64,000 nt of DNA from Leclercia sp. 29361 (GCF_011290365.1 NZ_CP049786.1:3100001-3164000); one strand, 5' to 3'; positions 8,799 through 19,491 are shown, counted from the first letter of the stretch. Notes: generated from the sequence alone by a model not told the origin. Translations and numbers: made by a program.

Positions 8799-9883
8799 TA
8801 CTGACGTTCCCCGTAGTTCTGTTCAATCCAGGATTGATAGTTACCGCTTTTCACGTTCTCCACCCACTGGGTGTTGGCCAGATACCACTCCACCGTTTTG
8901 CGGATCCCGCTCTCGAAAGTTTCCTGCGGCTTCCAGCCTAACGTCTGGCTAATCTTATCGGCATCGATGGCATAACGACGGTCATGGCCCGGGCGGTCAG
9001 TTACGTAGGTAATTTGATCGCGATATGAACCCTCTTTCGGCACAATTTCATCAAGCAGATCGCAGATGGTATGAACCACATCGAGGTTTTGTTTCTCGTT
9101 GTGGCCGCCGATGTTGTAGGTCTCGCCTGGCTGACCCTGAGTTACCACGGTATAGAGCGCACGGGCGTGATCTTCAACATACAGCCAGTCGCGGATCTGA
9201 TCGCCTTTACCGTAAATCGGCAGCGCTTTACCGTCCAGCGCATTCAGGATCACCAGCGGGATCAGTTTTTCCGGGAAGTGGTAAGGACCGTAGTTGTTCG
9301 AGCAGTTGGTCACGATGGTCGGGAACCCGTAGGTACGCAACCAGGCGCGTACGAGGTGATCGCTGGAGGCCTTCGAGGCTGAATACGGACTGCTTGGCGC
9401 ATAGGCCGTCGTCTCGGTAAACAACGGCAGCTCAGTAGACGCTGGGTGTTCATCCGGGTGAGGCAGATCGCCATACACTTCATCGGTGGAGATGTGGTGG
9501 AAACGGAATGCTTTCTTCGCCTCTTCGCCAAGCGTTGACCAGTACGCACGGGCCGCTTCAAGCAGGACGTAGGTGCCGACGATATTGGTCTCGATAAAGG
9601 CAGCCGGACCGGTAATGGAACGGTCAACATGGCTTTCCGCCGCCAGATGCATCACCGCATCAGGTTTGTGCTCGGCAAAAATGCGGTCCATCGCTGCTTT
9701 ATCGCAAATATCAGCATGCTCAAATGCGTAACGCGGGCTGGCGCTCACGTCAGCCAGAGATTCCAGGTTACCTGCATAGGTCAATTTATCGACATTAACG
9801 ACTTCATCCTGAGTGTTTTGAATAATATGTCGGACAACCGCAGAGCCGATAAAACCAGCACCGCCAGTAACAAGAATTTTCAC
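8798..9883 (-). CDS. rmlB: dTDP-glucose 4,6-dehydratase
   Basis: RmlB (RfbB) converts dTDP-glucose to dTDP-4-keto-6-deoxyglucose with bound NAD. The 361-residue protein shows the Rossmann motif [15 protein letters not shown] at the N terminus, [12 protein letters not shown] near 80-92, STDEVYGDL (about 133-141, catalytic Asp-Glu) and the [10 protein letters not shown] catalytic Tyr/Lys site near 167-171. It is the first gene of the O-antigen operon behind the JUMPstart leader. A paralogue (rffG) normally exists in the ECA locus, outside this window. Confidence 0.96.
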   Translation of the reverse strand: MKILVTGGAGFIGSAVVRHIIQNTQDEVVNVDKLTYAGNLESLADVSASPRYAFEHADICDKAAMDRIFAEHKPDAVMHLAAESHVDRSITGPAAFIETNIVGTYVLLEAARAYWSTLGEEAKKAFRFHHISTDEVYGDLPHPDEHPASTELPLFTETTAYAPSSPYSASKASSDHLVRAWLRTYGFPTIVTNCSNNYGPYHFPEKLIPLVILNALDGKALPIYGKGDQIRDWLYVEDHARALYTVVTQGQPGETYNIGGHNEKQNLDVVHTICDLLDEIVPKEGSYRDQITYVTDRPGHDRRYAIDADKISQTLGWKPQETFESGIRKTVEWYLANTQWVENVKSGNYQSWIEQNYGERQ

Positions 9884-9914
9884 GCGTTATTTTCCGTAGA
9901 TTGAATAGTTCAGA

Positions 9915-9953
9915 CACGCTACCGCCCCTGGCTTAACAGCTACCAGTGCACTG
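9915..9953 (-). promoter_or_regulatory. JUMPstart element with ops site, O-antigen operon leader
   Basis: The minus strand reads the 39-base JUMPstart sequence, starting CAGTGCACTGGTAGCTG and ending in the ops core GGCGGTAGCGTG (9926-9915). In E. coli ops pauses RNA polymerase and recruits RfaH, which allows long polysaccharide operons to be transcribed through. It lies about 30 bases ahead of rmlB, in its transcribed leader. Confidence 0.92.
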
Positions 9954-9963
9954 AACGTGGTTC

Positions 9964-9969
9964 ATAATA
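9964..9969 (-). promoter_or_regulatory. Candidate -10 box of the O-antigen operon
   Basis: The minus strand has TATTAT about 10 bases before the JUMPstart element, so transcription could start just ahead of it. The matching -35 region is poor. The remaining 10-kb-distal bases up to the galF terminator are AT-rich and show no gene. Confidence 0.4.
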
Positions 9970-10124
9970 GAGATATGTTGTCGCCTGACCCCGGCAAAAT
10001 GGCGCCAGATCAGCGTTCAAGTCAATTAATAATTGTCGTCTTAAATGCCAGCAGAAACAAGGGAAAAAAACAGGCTAACAAGACAAAAAAGCAGCAATTA
10101 ACTGACTGAAATTTAAGAAAATAT

Positions 10125-10189
10125 TTAAAAAGAAAACGGCAGTGTCATTCTCATGGCCTATGAAAGCCTGGAATGATCCACTGCCGTTT
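10125..10189 (-). terminator. Rho-independent terminator of galF
   Basis: Downstream of galF on the minus strand an 11-bp perfect stem AAACGGCAGTG / CACTGCCGTTT (10179-10189 with 10134-10144) encloses a loop with a further TCATTC/GAATGA pairing, and is followed by a T-rich run (TTTTCTTTTT). This is a good intrinsic terminator separating galF from the rmlB promoter. Confidence 0.8.
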
Positions 10190-10209
10190 AGTCAACGACC
10201 AACCAATCG

Positions 10210-11106
10210 TTAATCGTTGGTTAATAGTTTCTTCATGCTTTCCCGGAACTTCTGCCCTTCTTTCAGGTTACGAAGGCCATACTGAACAAAGGCTTGCATG
10301 TATCCCATCTTCTTACCGCAGTCGTAGCTGTCACCGGTCATCAGCATGGCGTCCACAGACTGCTTATTCGCCAGTTCCGCGATAGCATCCGTCAGCTGAA
10401 TACGATCCCAGGCGCCTGGCTCGGTACGCTCCAGCTCAGCCCAGATTTCAGCGTTGAGTACATAGCGACCGACAGCCATCAGATCGGAGTCGAGCGTCTG
10501 CGGCTGATCCGGTTTCTCAATAAACTGAACGATACGGCTGACCTGACCTTCTGAATCCAGCGGCTCTTTGGTCTGAATAACCGAGTATTCGGACAGATCG
10601 CCCTTCATGCGCTTCGCCAGCACCTGGCTGCGACCGGTTTCGTTGAAACGGGCAACCATAGCGGCAAGGTTGTAGCGCAGCGGATCGGCAGAGGCGTTAT
10701 CCAGAATGATGTCCGGCAGAACAACCACAAATGGGTTATCGCCGACCACAGGACGCGCGCACAGAATAGAGTGACCGAGCCCAAGCGGTTGCGCCTGGCG
10801 AACGTTCATAATGGTCACACCTGGCGGGCAGATGGACTGCACTTCCGCCAGCAGCTGACGCTTAACGCGCTGCTCCAGAAGGGCTTCAAGTTCGTAGGAG
10901 GTGTCGAAATGGTTTTCCACCGCATTCTTCGAAGAATGGGTTACCAGAACGATTTCTTTGATCCCTGCAGCAACAATCTCGTCGACGATGTACTGAATCA
11001 TCGGCTTGTCAACGATCGGCAGCATCTCTTTAGGAATGGCTTTTGTGGCCGGGAGCATATGCATGCCCAGACCGGCTACCGGAATAACCGCTTTCAAATT
11101 AATCAT
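10210..11106 (-). CDS. galF: GalF, UTP-glucose-1-phosphate uridylyltransferase-like protein
   Basis: This 298-residue protein is a GalU paralogue found next to enterobacterial O-antigen loci. It begins [34 protein letters not shown]: the usual GxGTRxxP of active GalU reads GLGMHMLP here, the hallmark of GalF, which is thought to have little catalytic activity alone and to modulate GalU and UDP-glucose level. IVQFIEKP near 195 belongs to the sugar-binding region. It stands alone between the colanic acid operon end and the O-antigen leader, with its own terminator and a likely promoter. Confidence 0.96.
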   Translation of the reverse strand: MINLKAVIPVAGLGMHMLPATKAIPKEMLPIVDKPMIQYIVDEIVAAGIKEIVLVTHSSKNAVENHFDTSYELEALLEQRVKRQLLAEVQSICPPGVTIMNVRQAQPLGLGHSILCARPVVGDNPFVVVLPDIILDNASADPLRYNLAAMVARFNETGRSQVLAKRMKGDLSEYSVIQTKEPLDSEGQVSRIVQFIEKPDQPQTLDSDLMAVGRYVLNAEIWAELERTEPGAWDRIQLTDAIAELANKQSVDAMLMTGDSYDCGKKMGYMQAFVQYGLRNLKEGQKFRESMKKLLTND

Positions 11107-11134
11107 ATTTCTTCCACCTTAAAATGGTTGCCGA

Positions 11135-11140
11135 ATTATA
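11135..11140 (-). promoter_or_regulatory. Candidate -10 box of galF
   Basis: The minus strand reads TATAAT 28 bases before the galF ATG, in the 178-base gap after wcaM. The corresponding -35 region is weak (CTGGCG at 17 bp). A GGTGGAAG ribosome site follows before the ATG. Confidence 0.5.
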
Positions 11141-11284
11141 GCTCTTTAGCCTGGTTTCGCCAGCACGATTTGCTACAAATCAGGCGTAGATGTTACGCCG
11201 CTGCCAGACGAATACCAGTGGATGCAGTCCGAATCCGCGCGCTTAAATTCCAGGAATCTTCGCAAAATGGTGTCTGGTTAATAT

Positions 11285-12670
11285 TTAGCGCTTCGGCAGA
11301 TTAAAATTCAGCCGTTCCGTATTAATCGTGTGCTGATCGATGCGGTCGATATCCACCGAACTTTGGCCTTTCTCATTAACCGCGTTAATGTTCGCCAGGG
11401 AGAGTAGCGTCTCTTCCCGGGCCATAAATTTCCCACGCACATCCTTGCGCAGGTCGAAATTCAGCTTCAGTGCGGGCCCGACAGTGGCATCCTGCATCAC
11501 GTTGATATTACGCATAAAAAGATGCTGCGGTTTATTATGCAGCTCCAGCGTAGCGCGCTTCATCTCGAGATTGGTGATCGCCACGAACGAGGTGGCATTG
11601 CCGGAAGAGATCTGTATTCCGCGCAATTTACGCGCAAGCTTCTGGTTGTCGAGATGAATATTGTTGAGGCGAAAATTCTGCGGGATCGACAAATAGTTGC
11701 CTTTGATCACCCCGTAACCAATTAACATGCCTGCGCTGTCGATCATTTCTACGTTATCGATGACAAAATTATCGCAGCCATATATTGCTACCGTGGCGTT
11801 ATCAATCCCCGCTTTCTTGCTAAAGTCCGGGGTGATATTTCGGGCTTTAACATTACGGATAATAAAGTGTTTACCATTCTCGACATGCACTAACTGGCGG
11901 CAGTTGCTGCCGGTGATATTGGCGACGACAAAGTTCTTCACCGCCTGGTCTTCCGGGTAGGCATTGTCGTAGGTGCTGCCGGCCAGCCCGATGCCGATCC
12001 CCCAGTTAATCTTGCCGTTGGTGCAGTCGATATGGTCGATAACGTGGTCAGAGATCAGGATGTTCTGGTCGTTGATCGCCACGTTCCACTCAATGGCATC
12101 GCCCTGCAGATAGCTGAAGTGGCAGTTGGTGATTTTGGCGCCATCTATCTGGTTGTGGAATCCCTGACGCAGGATCGCATAGTTGGCTTTCGTCACCCGC
12201 AGGTTGTCGATCAGCAGGTTGCGCATTACCCGCGGCTTTTTGCCGCCGATGTAAATCTGGGTCACCGGGCCATAACCGCTCATCGCCAGCCCCTGGATCA
12301 CGCAGTCGGAGCCGCGGACGTCTAGGGTGATATTTTCGCTACGCCCCTCCCCTTCGCCAATCACTTTACTCCCATCCTGCAGTACCAGCCGTCCGCGCCC
12401 GTTACCGGTCAGCGCGCCGCGTATACGCAGGGTTTTACCTTCGGGGATAAAAATGGCGGTGTTGATGTTGTCGCAGGTCAGCCCTGCGGGCACCACCACG
12501 GTATCGCCGTCGGTAAAGGCCTTTTTGAACGCCGCGATCCAGTCACGATGGTTGTAGCGGCTGATGTCTACCGTGCTGCTGGTGGTGGCGGCCCGCACGC
12601 CGATCAGCGGTGCGGCAGCCAGGACGGAACAGGTGGTGACAAACGCGCGTCGCGTCATCTCTTTCGGCAT
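11285..12670 (-). CDS. wcaM: Colanic acid biosynthesis protein WcaM
   Basis: WcaM is the last gene of the colanic acid operon; its role is not firmly known, though it is a predicted right-handed beta-helix protein resembling polysaccharide lyases. The 461-residue product has a twin-arginine-type signal (TRRAFVTT, then a hydrophobic segment to about residue 28), so it is probably exported to the periplasm. Repeated short segments such as [21 protein letters not shown] and [20 protein letters not shown] fit beta-helix coils. It closely matches E. coli WcaM over its length. It starts 13 bases after wcaL. Confidence 0.93.
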   Translation of the reverse strand: MPKEMTRRAFVTTCSVLAAAPLIGVRAATTSSTVDISRYNHRDWIAAFKKAFTDGDTVVVPAGLTCDNINTAIFIPEGKTLRIRGALTGNGRGRLVLQDGSKVIGEGEGRSENITLDVRGSDCVIQGLAMSGYGPVTQIYIGGKKPRVMRNLLIDNLRVTKANYAILRQGFHNQIDGAKITNCHFSYLQGDAIEWNVAINDQNILISDHVIDHIDCTNGKINWGIGIGLAGSTYDNAYPEDQAVKNFVVANITGSNCRQLVHVENGKHFIIRNVKARNITPDFSKKAGIDNATVAIYGCDNFVIDNVEMIDSAGMLIGYGVIKGNYLSIPQNFRLNNIHLDNQKLARKLRGIQISSGNATSFVAITNLEMKRATLELHNKPQHLFMRNINVMQDATVGPALKLNFDLRKDVRGKFMAREETLLSLANINAVNEKGQSSVDIDRIDQHTINTERLNFNLPKR

Positions 12671-12683
12671 ATCGCCTCCCTTT

Positions 12684-13904
12684 TTAAAGCGTCTGAAGCA
12701 GAGTGGCTAACTGCCGGTTAATCAGGTGTTGATTGAAATCGGTCTCTACTTTCCGGCGCGCGTTGTGCAGCACCGGCGAGAGCGCCCGATCGTCAAGTGA
12801 AGCAAAGCTCTCCAGCTGCCCGGCCAGTGCCGCCGGGTTGTTCTCTTCCACCAGCCAGCCGGAGTGGCCAGGCTCGATCAGTTCTGGAATGCCGCTGTGC
12901 ACCGTGGAGACCACCGGGATCCCCACCGCCATCGCCTCCATCAGCGCCACCGGGATGCCTTCCATGTCGCCATCCGCGCCGGTGACTGACGGAAGTAAGA
13001 ACACATCCGCAGCATCGAGCATGGCTTTGACTTCATGGCTGGGCTTGAACCCGGGCATCTCGACACAATTCTCCAGCCCATATTGTTCGATCAGGGTACG
13101 CAGGCGGCGTTCCCAGGGGCCAATACCGAGGATGCGATAGCGAAACGCCACCCCACGCTCTTTAAGCTGGCGGCAGGCCTCGATCGCCACATGCAGCCCT
13201 TTTTTCTCGGTCAGGCGCGCCACCGAGATAATTTCCAGCGGGCTTCCCGGGGCTTTAACCGGACGTTGGGTGAAGCGCTGCATATCCACACCCATGCGTG
13301 AGACGGTGATTTTCTCGGGCGGGCAGCCCATACTTTTGAGCCGTCCGGCCCAGAGTTCGCTGATCGGCAGCATCATATCGCCGCGCTGAAACAGGCGTTG
13401 ATATTCCGGGGTGTAATGGTTCAGCACGTCGCGGCTGGAGATATCGATCCCGTGAAAGACGGTGGCGATTTTGCCCTCGATAACGCCCAGCTCTCGCAGC
13501 TTGGCCGCCGTCACCCCGGCCGGGCCGAAGTGGGCGATAAACACATCCGCACGCCAGGGTTGTGCCGTCTGGCCGCAGATGGCGGAGAGGATCAGATTGC
13601 GCGACTCGGCGCCATAGCGGGAGACGTTCAGCGCTTTCCAGGTGCCCGGGCGATGCAGCCCCCGCAGGGTCTGGCGGGCGCGGTAACTCAATTTCGCCAG
13701 CTTGCCCTGCGGCTCATCCTGCAGCCAGCGGGTTTTGCTGGCCAGGTCATATTGGGTCCAGGCGGCGTGGGTATTTTGTGTGTCGCCCTTCTGCAGGGCG
13801 ACAATCTCCACGTCATAACCCATATCAATAAACGCAGTGATCTGGTTAAGCACAAAAGTTTCGGACGACAGCGGGAATTTCAGTAAGAAGAAACCAACCT
13901 TCAT
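12684..13904 (-). CDS. wcaL: Colanic acid glycosyltransferase WcaL
   Basis: This 406-residue GT4 (GT-B fold) enzyme has the features VFHGIDIS (about 145), [19 protein letters not shown] near 225-245 and the donor-binding [18 protein letters not shown] near 315-335, with the EX7E glutamates present. In E. coli WcaL is one of the cytoplasmic transferases building the colanic acid hexasaccharide, probably adding a galactose. It overlaps wcaK by four bases (ATGA) and is followed by wcaM. Confidence 0.94.
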   Translation of the reverse strand: MKVGFFLLKFPLSSETFVLNQITAFIDMGYDVEIVALQKGDTQNTHAAWTQYDLASKTRWLQDEPQGKLAKLSYRARQTLRGLHRPGTWKALNVSRYGAESRNLILSAICGQTAQPWRADVFIAHFGPAGVTAAKLRELGVIEGKIATVFHGIDISSRDVLNHYTPEYQRLFQRGDMMLPISELWAGRLKSMGCPPEKITVSRMGVDMQRFTQRPVKAPGSPLEIISVARLTEKKGLHVAIEACRQLKERGVAFRYRILGIGPWERRLRTLIEQYGLENCVEMPGFKPSHEVKAMLDAADVFLLPSVTGADGDMEGIPVALMEAMAVGIPVVSTVHSGIPELIEPGHSGWLVEENNPAALAGQLESFASLDDRALSPVLHNARRKVETDFNQHLINRQLATLLQTL

Positions 13905-15181
13905 TTGCCCTCCCCGACCCGATCCAGCACCGATTTCACCATCCTGATGCCGTTCTCACGTTCGGCTTTCACCGCCACCGCCAGGCGTTCGTTGATGGCC
14001 GGCAGCTGGCCGAGGGTGTCGCCCACCATCGCCCCCAGAGAGCCATCCAGCAGATGGCGAATATCCACCGCCATCTCCGGCATCCCCAGCTGCTGCATGA
14101 TCCCGGCAGACTTGTGTTCGTAGTTGATGGCAATGGCCGGGGTGCCAAAGTTCATGGAGATGATTGCCGAATGGAGACGGGTACCCACGGTCAGATCGCA
14201 GGCGCCGAGCAGTTTGCCCATTTCCAGGTCGTTAAGTTCGTCCATCACCACGTGGTAGCGCGACGGATCGCTGACGTGCTGGCGCAGATTCAGCGCCACC
14301 ATGCGGTCATCTTTGTTGTAGCTGTCGATCCCTGTACAGGTGGAGAGCGCCAGCACCTGATAGCCGCTATCCAGCACCCGGTTCACCACCTCGGCAAAGG
14401 CCTTTTCGTAGGCTGCCTGAGTGGTGCCCAGTCGTTTGTCGAACGGAGCCAGTTCGCGCAGGGTGATGGCGACGGTTTTTTGCTGCCCCACCACGTTCAG
14501 CCAGTGCTGCACCGCATAGCTGGGGGTAAAGTTCGCCTCCTGATGATCCACCAGCCAGGCGGTGTCCACCCCCTGCTCTACTTTGGTGGTATCAATCTCA
14601 CTGCGCTGCATCAGATTCAGACTCACCGACTCACGCAGGATCAGGGCATCGCAGTGGCCAAACACATAGTTTGCCAGCTGGTTGAACTGCGGATCCTGGA
14701 ACGGCCCGACGCTGTGGCCGACCATAAACAGCGGCTTTTTCGCCATAAAGGTACAGAGCGCATGCTCGAACTGCGGCACGCCGTAGAGGTCAACGAAGAA
14801 AGAGCCGCCCACCTGAATGATGGCGTCGTAGCCGGAGAGCAGACGAACAAAATCGGTAAAGCCCTGGGCGATGGCGATGTTGCGCAGCTTGCCGGTGTCG
14901 GTCACGCGGGAGAGCAGCACCTGGTGCTGATAGCGGCGGCGCAGCACCTTTTTCACCCGACCCATTACGCCGGCAGCGTTGTTGTGCTGTTTCATCTGAC
15001 TGTAGAGCGGATCGCCCATCACCGGGCGGTTCAGCAGCCAGGAGGAGCTCACCGGGTAGCGGCTCATCACATCGACTTCAGTCTCCGGCGACAGAGCGTA
15101 AATGGCATCCAGCAGGCCGCGCAGAATGGCGCTGTCACCACGGTTACCACAGGTATGGTTGCCCAGAATCAGTAATTTCAT
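13901..15181 (-). CDS. wcaK: Colanic acid pyruvyltransferase family protein WcaK
   Basis: The 426-residue protein belongs to the polysaccharide pyruvyl transferase family and probably adds the ketal pyruvate to the terminal galactose of colanic acid. It starts LLILGNHTCGNRGDSAILRGL (N-terminal nucleotide-binding loop) and contains FMVGHSVGPF near 155 and VGTRLHSAIISMNFGTPAIAINYEHK near 350-375, where the conserved RLHS motif of the family is intact. Length equals the E. coli protein. Confidence 0.93.
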   Translation of the reverse strand: MKLLILGNHTCGNRGDSAILRGLLDAIYALSPETEVDVMSRYPVSSSWLLNRPVMGDPLYSQMKQHNNAAGVMGRVKKVLRRRYQHQVLLSRVTDTGKLRNIAIAQGFTDFVRLLSGYDAIIQVGGSFFVDLYGVPQFEHALCTFMAKKPLFMVGHSVGPFQDPQFNQLANYVFGHCDALILRESVSLNLMQRSEIDTTKVEQGVDTAWLVDHQEANFTPSYAVQHWLNVVGQQKTVAITLRELAPFDKRLGTTQAAYEKAFAEVVNRVLDSGYQVLALSTCTGIDSYNKDDRMVALNLRQHVSDPSRYHVVMDELNDLEMGKLLGACDLTVGTRLHSAIISMNFGTPAIAINYEHKSAGIMQQLGMPEMAVDIRHLLDGSLGAMVGDTLGQLPAINERLAVAVKAERENGIRMVKSVLDRVGEGK

Positions 15182-15196
15182 AATGACCTCTTAAAA

Positions 15197-16675
15197 TTAG
15201 CCTGCGCGAAGCAGCGTTTTAATCTTTTCGTTGCGGCAGAACTGACGTTTGATCTCCACCACCAGCGCATTACGCGACAGCACAATCATCACCGCGAAGG
15301 CCAGCGCACCGGCAGCGACCTGCACCGCCAGCAGCGCCGCCAGCGGGAGATGGCCGTTAAGGGCTAGCCCTAAGCCATAGCTCACCGCCAGCGTCGGCAG
15401 TGACAGGTAAAACGGCAGCCACAGGCTCAGGATGTACTGGCGATAGCTGGAGCCCAGTACCGGCTTAATCATCACGAAGTAGCTCAGCACGGTGTTAATG
15501 ATTTGCACCAGCAGGAAGCCCAGCGTCACCCCCATCGCGCCGGCCAGATGGCCGCCGATGACGATCGCCGGAATAAACAGGAATGTCTTGAAGACGTTGA
15601 ATTTGAAGCTGATATCAACGCGGGCTTTGGCCATCAGCAGGGAACCAATCGGGTTACCGACCGAGCGCAGCAGGCCCACCACGCACAGCAGCTGCAGGAT
15701 CGGCACAATGCTAATCCACTTTTCGCCGAACACCAGCGGCACCATATTGCCGGAGACCACCATCAGCCCCAGCAGGGTCGGGAAGTTAATGATCCCCACC
15801 ACCGACAGCAGCTTGTAGAAGTTGATCCGCAGCTTTTCAGTGTCGTCCTGAATTTTGGCAAAGGCCGGGAACAGCACGCGGGTGATGATCGGGTTGAGCT
15901 TCATCGGCGGTACCACCGCCACGTTGTACGCCAGGTTATAGCCCCCCGCCACGCTGGCGCCGAGGATGCGTGCCAGCACCAGCGTCGAGAGGTTGGTGTT
16001 CACGTAGTTGATGATGCTGTCGGCGGTCAGCCAGGCGCCGAAGCGCAGGTTGGATGACACCGATTTGAGCGAGAAGTGGAAGCCAGGGCGGTAAATCTTG
16101 CGACCAAAGAAGCCGAACAGCAGTGTACGTACAGCAGAGTTGACCAGATAACCAAGGATGGCGGTCATTGCCAGCGGCCAGAAGTGGGCGCTGACCACGG
16201 TAAAGGTAAACCCGGCCAGCACGGCGCTGGTTTCAATCATGCCGATTTTGCTGAACTCCAGCTCCTTTTGCATCAGCGCGCGGAACTGCTGCCCGTGCGG
16301 GATCACCACAAACGCAAACGACAAGGCGCGCATCAGCGGAGCCAGCTCCGGGTTGTTCAGTGCGCCAGCGATGGCATCGCTCAGCAAAAACAGCGCCACG
16401 CACACCACAATCCCGAGTCCGACGTTCAGCCAGTAAAGGGTGGTCAGCTCCAGATGGCTGATCTCCTTGCGCTGAATAATCGAGTTGGCGATGCCGAAGT
16501 CCGACAGCGTATCGGCGAGAGCGATAATCACCAGCGAGACGGTCAGCAGGCCAAACTGGTGGTTATCGATAATGCGCGCCAGCACCGTCATCTGCACCAG
16601 CCCGAGGCCGATGATGATCACCGTGGCGATAGCCGACCACTTTGCCCCGCTGAGGGTTTTTTCACGTAAGCTCAT
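15197..16675 (-). CDS. wzxC: Colanic acid unit flippase WzxC
   Basis: This 492-residue inner-membrane protein has 12-14 hydrophobic helices of the MOP/PST family and begins LREKTLSGAKWSAIATVIIIGL, typical of WzxC. It exports the undecaprenyl-linked colanic acid hexasaccharide across the cytoplasmic membrane for polymerisation by WcaD. It starts one base after the wcaJ stop and ends 15 bases before wcaK. It is clearly unrelated to the shorter O-antigen Wzx at 2777-4036. Confidence 0.94.
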   Translation of the reverse strand: MSLREKTLSGAKWSAIATVIIIGLGLVQMTVLARIIDNHQFGLLTVSLVIIALADTLSDFGIANSIIQRKEISHLELTTLYWLNVGLGIVVCVALFLLSDAIAGALNNPELAPLMRALSFAFVVIPHGQQFRALMQKELEFSKIGMIETSAVLAGFTFTVVSAHFWPLAMTAILGYLVNSAVRTLLFGFFGRKIYRPGFHFSLKSVSSNLRFGAWLTADSIINYVNTNLSTLVLARILGASVAGGYNLAYNVAVVPPMKLNPIITRVLFPAFAKIQDDTEKLRINFYKLLSVVGIINFPTLLGLMVVSGNMVPLVFGEKWISIVPILQLLCVVGLLRSVGNPIGSLLMAKARVDISFKFNVFKTFLFIPAIVIGGHLAGAMGVTLGFLLVQIINTVLSYFVMIKPVLGSSYRQYILSLWLPFYLSLPTLAVSYGLGLALNGHLPLAALLAVQVAAGALAFAVMIVLSRNALVVEIKRQFCRNEKIKTLLRAG

Positions 16676-16676
16676 C

Positions 16677-18071
16677 TTAATACGCCGCTTTGTTCACAAA
16701 GCCCTTGAAGACGGTGAGAAACACGATTTTGATATCGAACCAGAGACTCCACTCGCGGATGTACTCCAGGTCGAACTCAATGCGTTTTTCCATCTTCTCC
16801 AGGGTGTCGGTTTCGCCGCGCCAGCCATTGATCTGCGCCCAGCCGGTGATGCCCGGTTTCACTTTGTGGCGCAGCATGTAGCCTTCAATCAGGGCGCGAT
16901 ACTGCTCGTTATGGGCCACGGCGTGTGGACGCGGGCCGACAATCGACATGCCCCCGGTTAACACATTAATAAACTGCGGCAGTTCGTCGAGGGAGGTACG
17001 ACGCAGGAAGTTACCGACGCGGGTGACGCGCGGATCGTTTTGCGTCGCCTGGGTCACTACCTCGTCGTTCTCCATCACCTTCATGGAGCGGAATTTCCAC
17101 ACCATAATCGGCTTACCGTCCATACCGTAGCGGGTCTGGCGGAAGATCACCGGCCCTTTAGATGTGAGCTTCACCGCCAGCGCAATGGCACAGAGCACCG
17201 GGGAGATCAGCAGCAGGATCAGGGATGAGAGGACGATATCCTCCACGCGCTTCAGCACCCGGTTGAGGCCGGAGAGCGGCGTGTCATACAGCGGCACCAC
17301 CGGCACGCCGTTTACCTCTTCAATGCGGGAATGGAGGATGTTAAAGGTAAACACATCGGGGATCAGGATCACCGAGCAGGTAGTGTCCGCCAGTTTGCGC
17401 ATCAGGGTTTTGATTCTGGCCTCATCGCTCATCGGCATGGCGATATAGACGTTGTGGATCTTGCCGGCTTTGGCATCGTCAACCAGCTGGGAGTAGTTCC
17501 CGGCCCAGTCAGCCGATACGCCACCGGGCTGTGCGTCATGATAAACCCCGACCACATCAAACCCCAGCCACGGCTCTTTACGAAAACCGTCCAGCAGCGC
17601 CAGTCCGGCGGGCATACTCCCGGCCACCGCCACCCGACGGGTGTTGTAGCCGCGGTTACGCAGCCAGCCTGCGCCGTAGCGGATCAGCGATCGGCAGACC
17701 ACCATCCCCACGCTGGTGAGCAGGTACCAGGCAAAATAGGTAGCAAAGCGATTATCAAAGTCGTTGTTGAAGGCCACCAGCCCGAAGCTGAACACCAGGC
17801 TTAAGGTCCAGTTCTGCAACAGCAGCAGCAGCTCGGTGGCGATCTTGACGCCACGCCATGAGCGGTAGAAGTCAGTCATGCCGCCGATCATCTGGAAGAC
17901 TACCAGCGCGATCAGCGCCATCAGCAGATGCATGTAGAGGAAGGGCAGCCCGCTGAGTTTACACACCATCCACAAGCCACCGAACATGATGGTGATATCA
18001 GAAAAACGCTGCACCATAGAGATTAACGATGCATTCGTTTTGGCTCGCTCGCGCTTTTTTAGATTTGTCAT
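16677..18071 (-). CDS. wcaJ: Undecaprenyl-phosphate glucose phosphotransferase WcaJ
   Basis: WcaJ starts colanic acid assembly by moving glucose-1-phosphate from UDP-glucose to undecaprenyl phosphate. The 464-residue polyisoprenyl-phosphate hexose-1-phosphate transferase has four N-terminal hydrophobic segments, a CoA-binding-like central domain (about 145-260), a re-entrant hydrophobic helix near 275-295 and the catalytic C-terminal domain with VWKFRSMKVMEND, RRTSLDELPQFINVL and IVGPRPHA. The Asp-Glu pair of DELPQ is present. The protein matches the E. coli length. Confidence 0.95.
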   Translation of the reverse strand: MTNLKKRERAKTNASLISMVQRFSDITIMFGGLWMVCKLSGLPFLYMHLLMALIALVVFQMIGGMTDFYRSWRGVKIATELLLLLQNWTLSLVFSFGLVAFNNDFDNRFATYFAWYLLTSVGMVVCRSLIRYGAGWLRNRGYNTRRVAVAGSMPAGLALLDGFRKEPWLGFDVVGVYHDAQPGGVSADWAGNYSQLVDDAKAGKIHNVYIAMPMSDEARIKTLMRKLADTTCSVILIPDVFTFNILHSRIEEVNGVPVVPLYDTPLSGLNRVLKRVEDIVLSSLILLLISPVLCAIALAVKLTSKGPVIFRQTRYGMDGKPIMVWKFRSMKVMENDEVVTQATQNDPRVTRVGNFLRRTSLDELPQFINVLTGGMSIVGPRPHAVAHNEQYRALIEGYMLRHKVKPGITGWAQINGWRGETDTLEKMEKRIEFDLEYIREWSLWFDIKIVFLTVFKGFVNKAAY

Positions 18072-18090
18072 CGTTGTTCCTGTTTCAGGG

Positions 18091-18115
18091 GCCCCTCCCC
18101 CGTCGGGAGAGGGGC
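18091..18115. repeat. GC-rich hairpin between cpsG and wcaJ
   Basis: An inverted repeat GCCCCTC / GAGGGGC with a further C-run/G-run pairing occupies most of the 49-base cpsG-wcaJ gap. It has no U run on the operon strand, so it is more likely an RNA-stability or processing structure than a terminator. Its C/G-rich arms resemble the hairpins in the array near asmA. Confidence 0.5.
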
Positions 18116-18120
18116 AAGGA

Positions 18121-19491
18121 TTACTGATTCAACAGCGCCATAATGTCCTGCGTTCGCGCCGCCATCAGCGCCGCATCGGCGCGGGATTCCACATTCAGGC
18201 GCACCACCGGCTCGGTGTTCGACGAGCGTAAATTGAAGCGCCACTGGGGGAAGGTCATGCTGATCCCGTCGGTGCGGTCGATCTCCAGCGCGTGCAGAGC
18301 GAAGTGGTTCTCCACGCGGGCAATCGCCTCGGCCGGGGCCGCGAGCGTGCTGTTGATCTCCCCGCTCGCCGGGAAGGCCGCCATGCGATCGCGCACCAGT
18401 TCACCCAGCGTCTGGCCCTTCAGGCACAGCAGTTCAGTGACCAGCAGCCACGGGATCATCCCGCTGTCGCAGTAGGCAAAATCACGGAAGTAGTGATGAG
18501 CGCTCATCTCTCCGCCGTAGATCGCATCCTCTTCCCGCATCCGCTCTTTGATAAAGGCATGGCCGGTTTTCGACATCACCGGGGTGCCGCCCGCCGCAGC
18601 CACGACATCCACCGTGTTCCAGGAGAGACGCGGGTCGTGAATAATGCGCGAGCCGGGGTTTTTCTCGAGGAAGGCTTCAGCCAGCAGGCCGACAATGTAG
18701 TAGCCCTCGATAAACTGCCCTTTTTCATCGAACAGGAAGCAGCGGTCGAAGTCGCCGTCAAAGGCGATGCCCATGTCCGCGCCGTGCTCAATCACCGCGT
18801 TGCGGGTATCGGCCCGGCACTCCGGCAGCAGCGGGTTTGGAATACCGTTCGGGAAGGTGCCGTCCGGGGTGTTGTGGACTTTAACGAAGGTCACCGGCAC
18901 GTTAAGCGCTTTAAAGCGGGCTTCCAGAGCGTCCACCACCGGGCCTGCCGCGCCGTTGCCGGAGTTGATCACCAGCTTCAGCGGCTTGAGGTTCGCCAGG
19001 TTGATGTAGCCCAGCAGGTGATCGATATAGGCCTCACGCAGATCACTCTTTTTATAGCTGCCGCGTTTCGCCTCGTTCACCGGCGGGAAATCATTGGCTT
19101 CCGCCAGACGCTGGACGTCGCGCAGGCCGGTATCGCCGCTGATCGGACGAGCCCCCTCGCGCACCAGCTTCATGCCGTTGTAGTCCATCGGGTTATGGCT
19201 GGCGGTGACTTCGATCCCGCCGTCAACGCCCAGGTGGAAGGTGGCAAAGTAGATCTCTTCGGTGCCGGACAAACCGATATCCAGCACGTCAACGCCCGCA
19301 TCCTGCAGCCCTTTCGCCAGGGCCAGTTTCAGGGCTTCGCTGGTCAGACGCACGTCACCGCCCAGCACAATGGTCTTTGGCTTTAAGTATTCGCCGTAGG
19401 CGCGGCCAATGCGCCACGCAATGTCTTCATTCAGCTCTTCACCGAGCTTGCCGCGAATATCGTAGGCTTTAAAACAGGTTAATTTTTGCAT
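18121..19491 (-). CDS. cpsG: Phosphomannomutase (colanic acid)
   Basis: CpsG (ManB) converts mannose-6-phosphate to mannose-1-phosphate for GDP-mannose and then GDP-fucose. The 456-residue phosphohexomutase begins [18 protein letters not shown], has the active-site serine loop [15 protein letters not shown] near 97-111, the metal-binding DGDFDRC near 243-249, the sugar-binding [10 protein letters not shown] near 320-330 and the phosphate-binding RSSNTEP near the C terminus. The second of two tandem ATG codons (19491) aligns best with E. coli; the first is at 19494. Confidence 0.95.
   Translation of the reverse strand: MQKLTCFKAYDIRGKLGEELNEDIAWRIGRAYGEYLKPKTIVLGGDVRLTSEALKLALAKGLQDAGVDVLDIGLSGTEEIYFATFHLGVDGGIEVTASHNPMDYNGMKLVREGARPISGDTGLRDVQRLAEANDFPPVNEAKRGSYKKSDLREAYIDHLLGYINLANLKPLKLVINSGNGAAGPVVDALEARFKALNVPVTFVKVHNTPDGTFPNGIPNPLLPECRADTRNAVIEHGADMGIAFDGDFDRCFLFDEKGQFIEGYYIVGLLAEAFLEKNPGSRIIHDPRLSWNTVDVVAAAGGTPVMSKTGHAFIKERMREEDAIYGGEMSAHHYFRDFAYCDSGMIPWLLVTELLCLKGQTLGELVRDRMAAFPASGEINSTLAAPAEAIARVENHFALHALEIDRTDGISMTFPQWRFNLRSSNTEPVVRLNVESRADAALMAARTQDIMALLNQ

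Noticed and set aside
18292-19386. Long reading frames opposite to GC-rich colanic acid genes (for example 364 codons opposite cpsG)
   Set aside because: These are antisense shadows caused by codon bias in well-conserved genes on the other strand.
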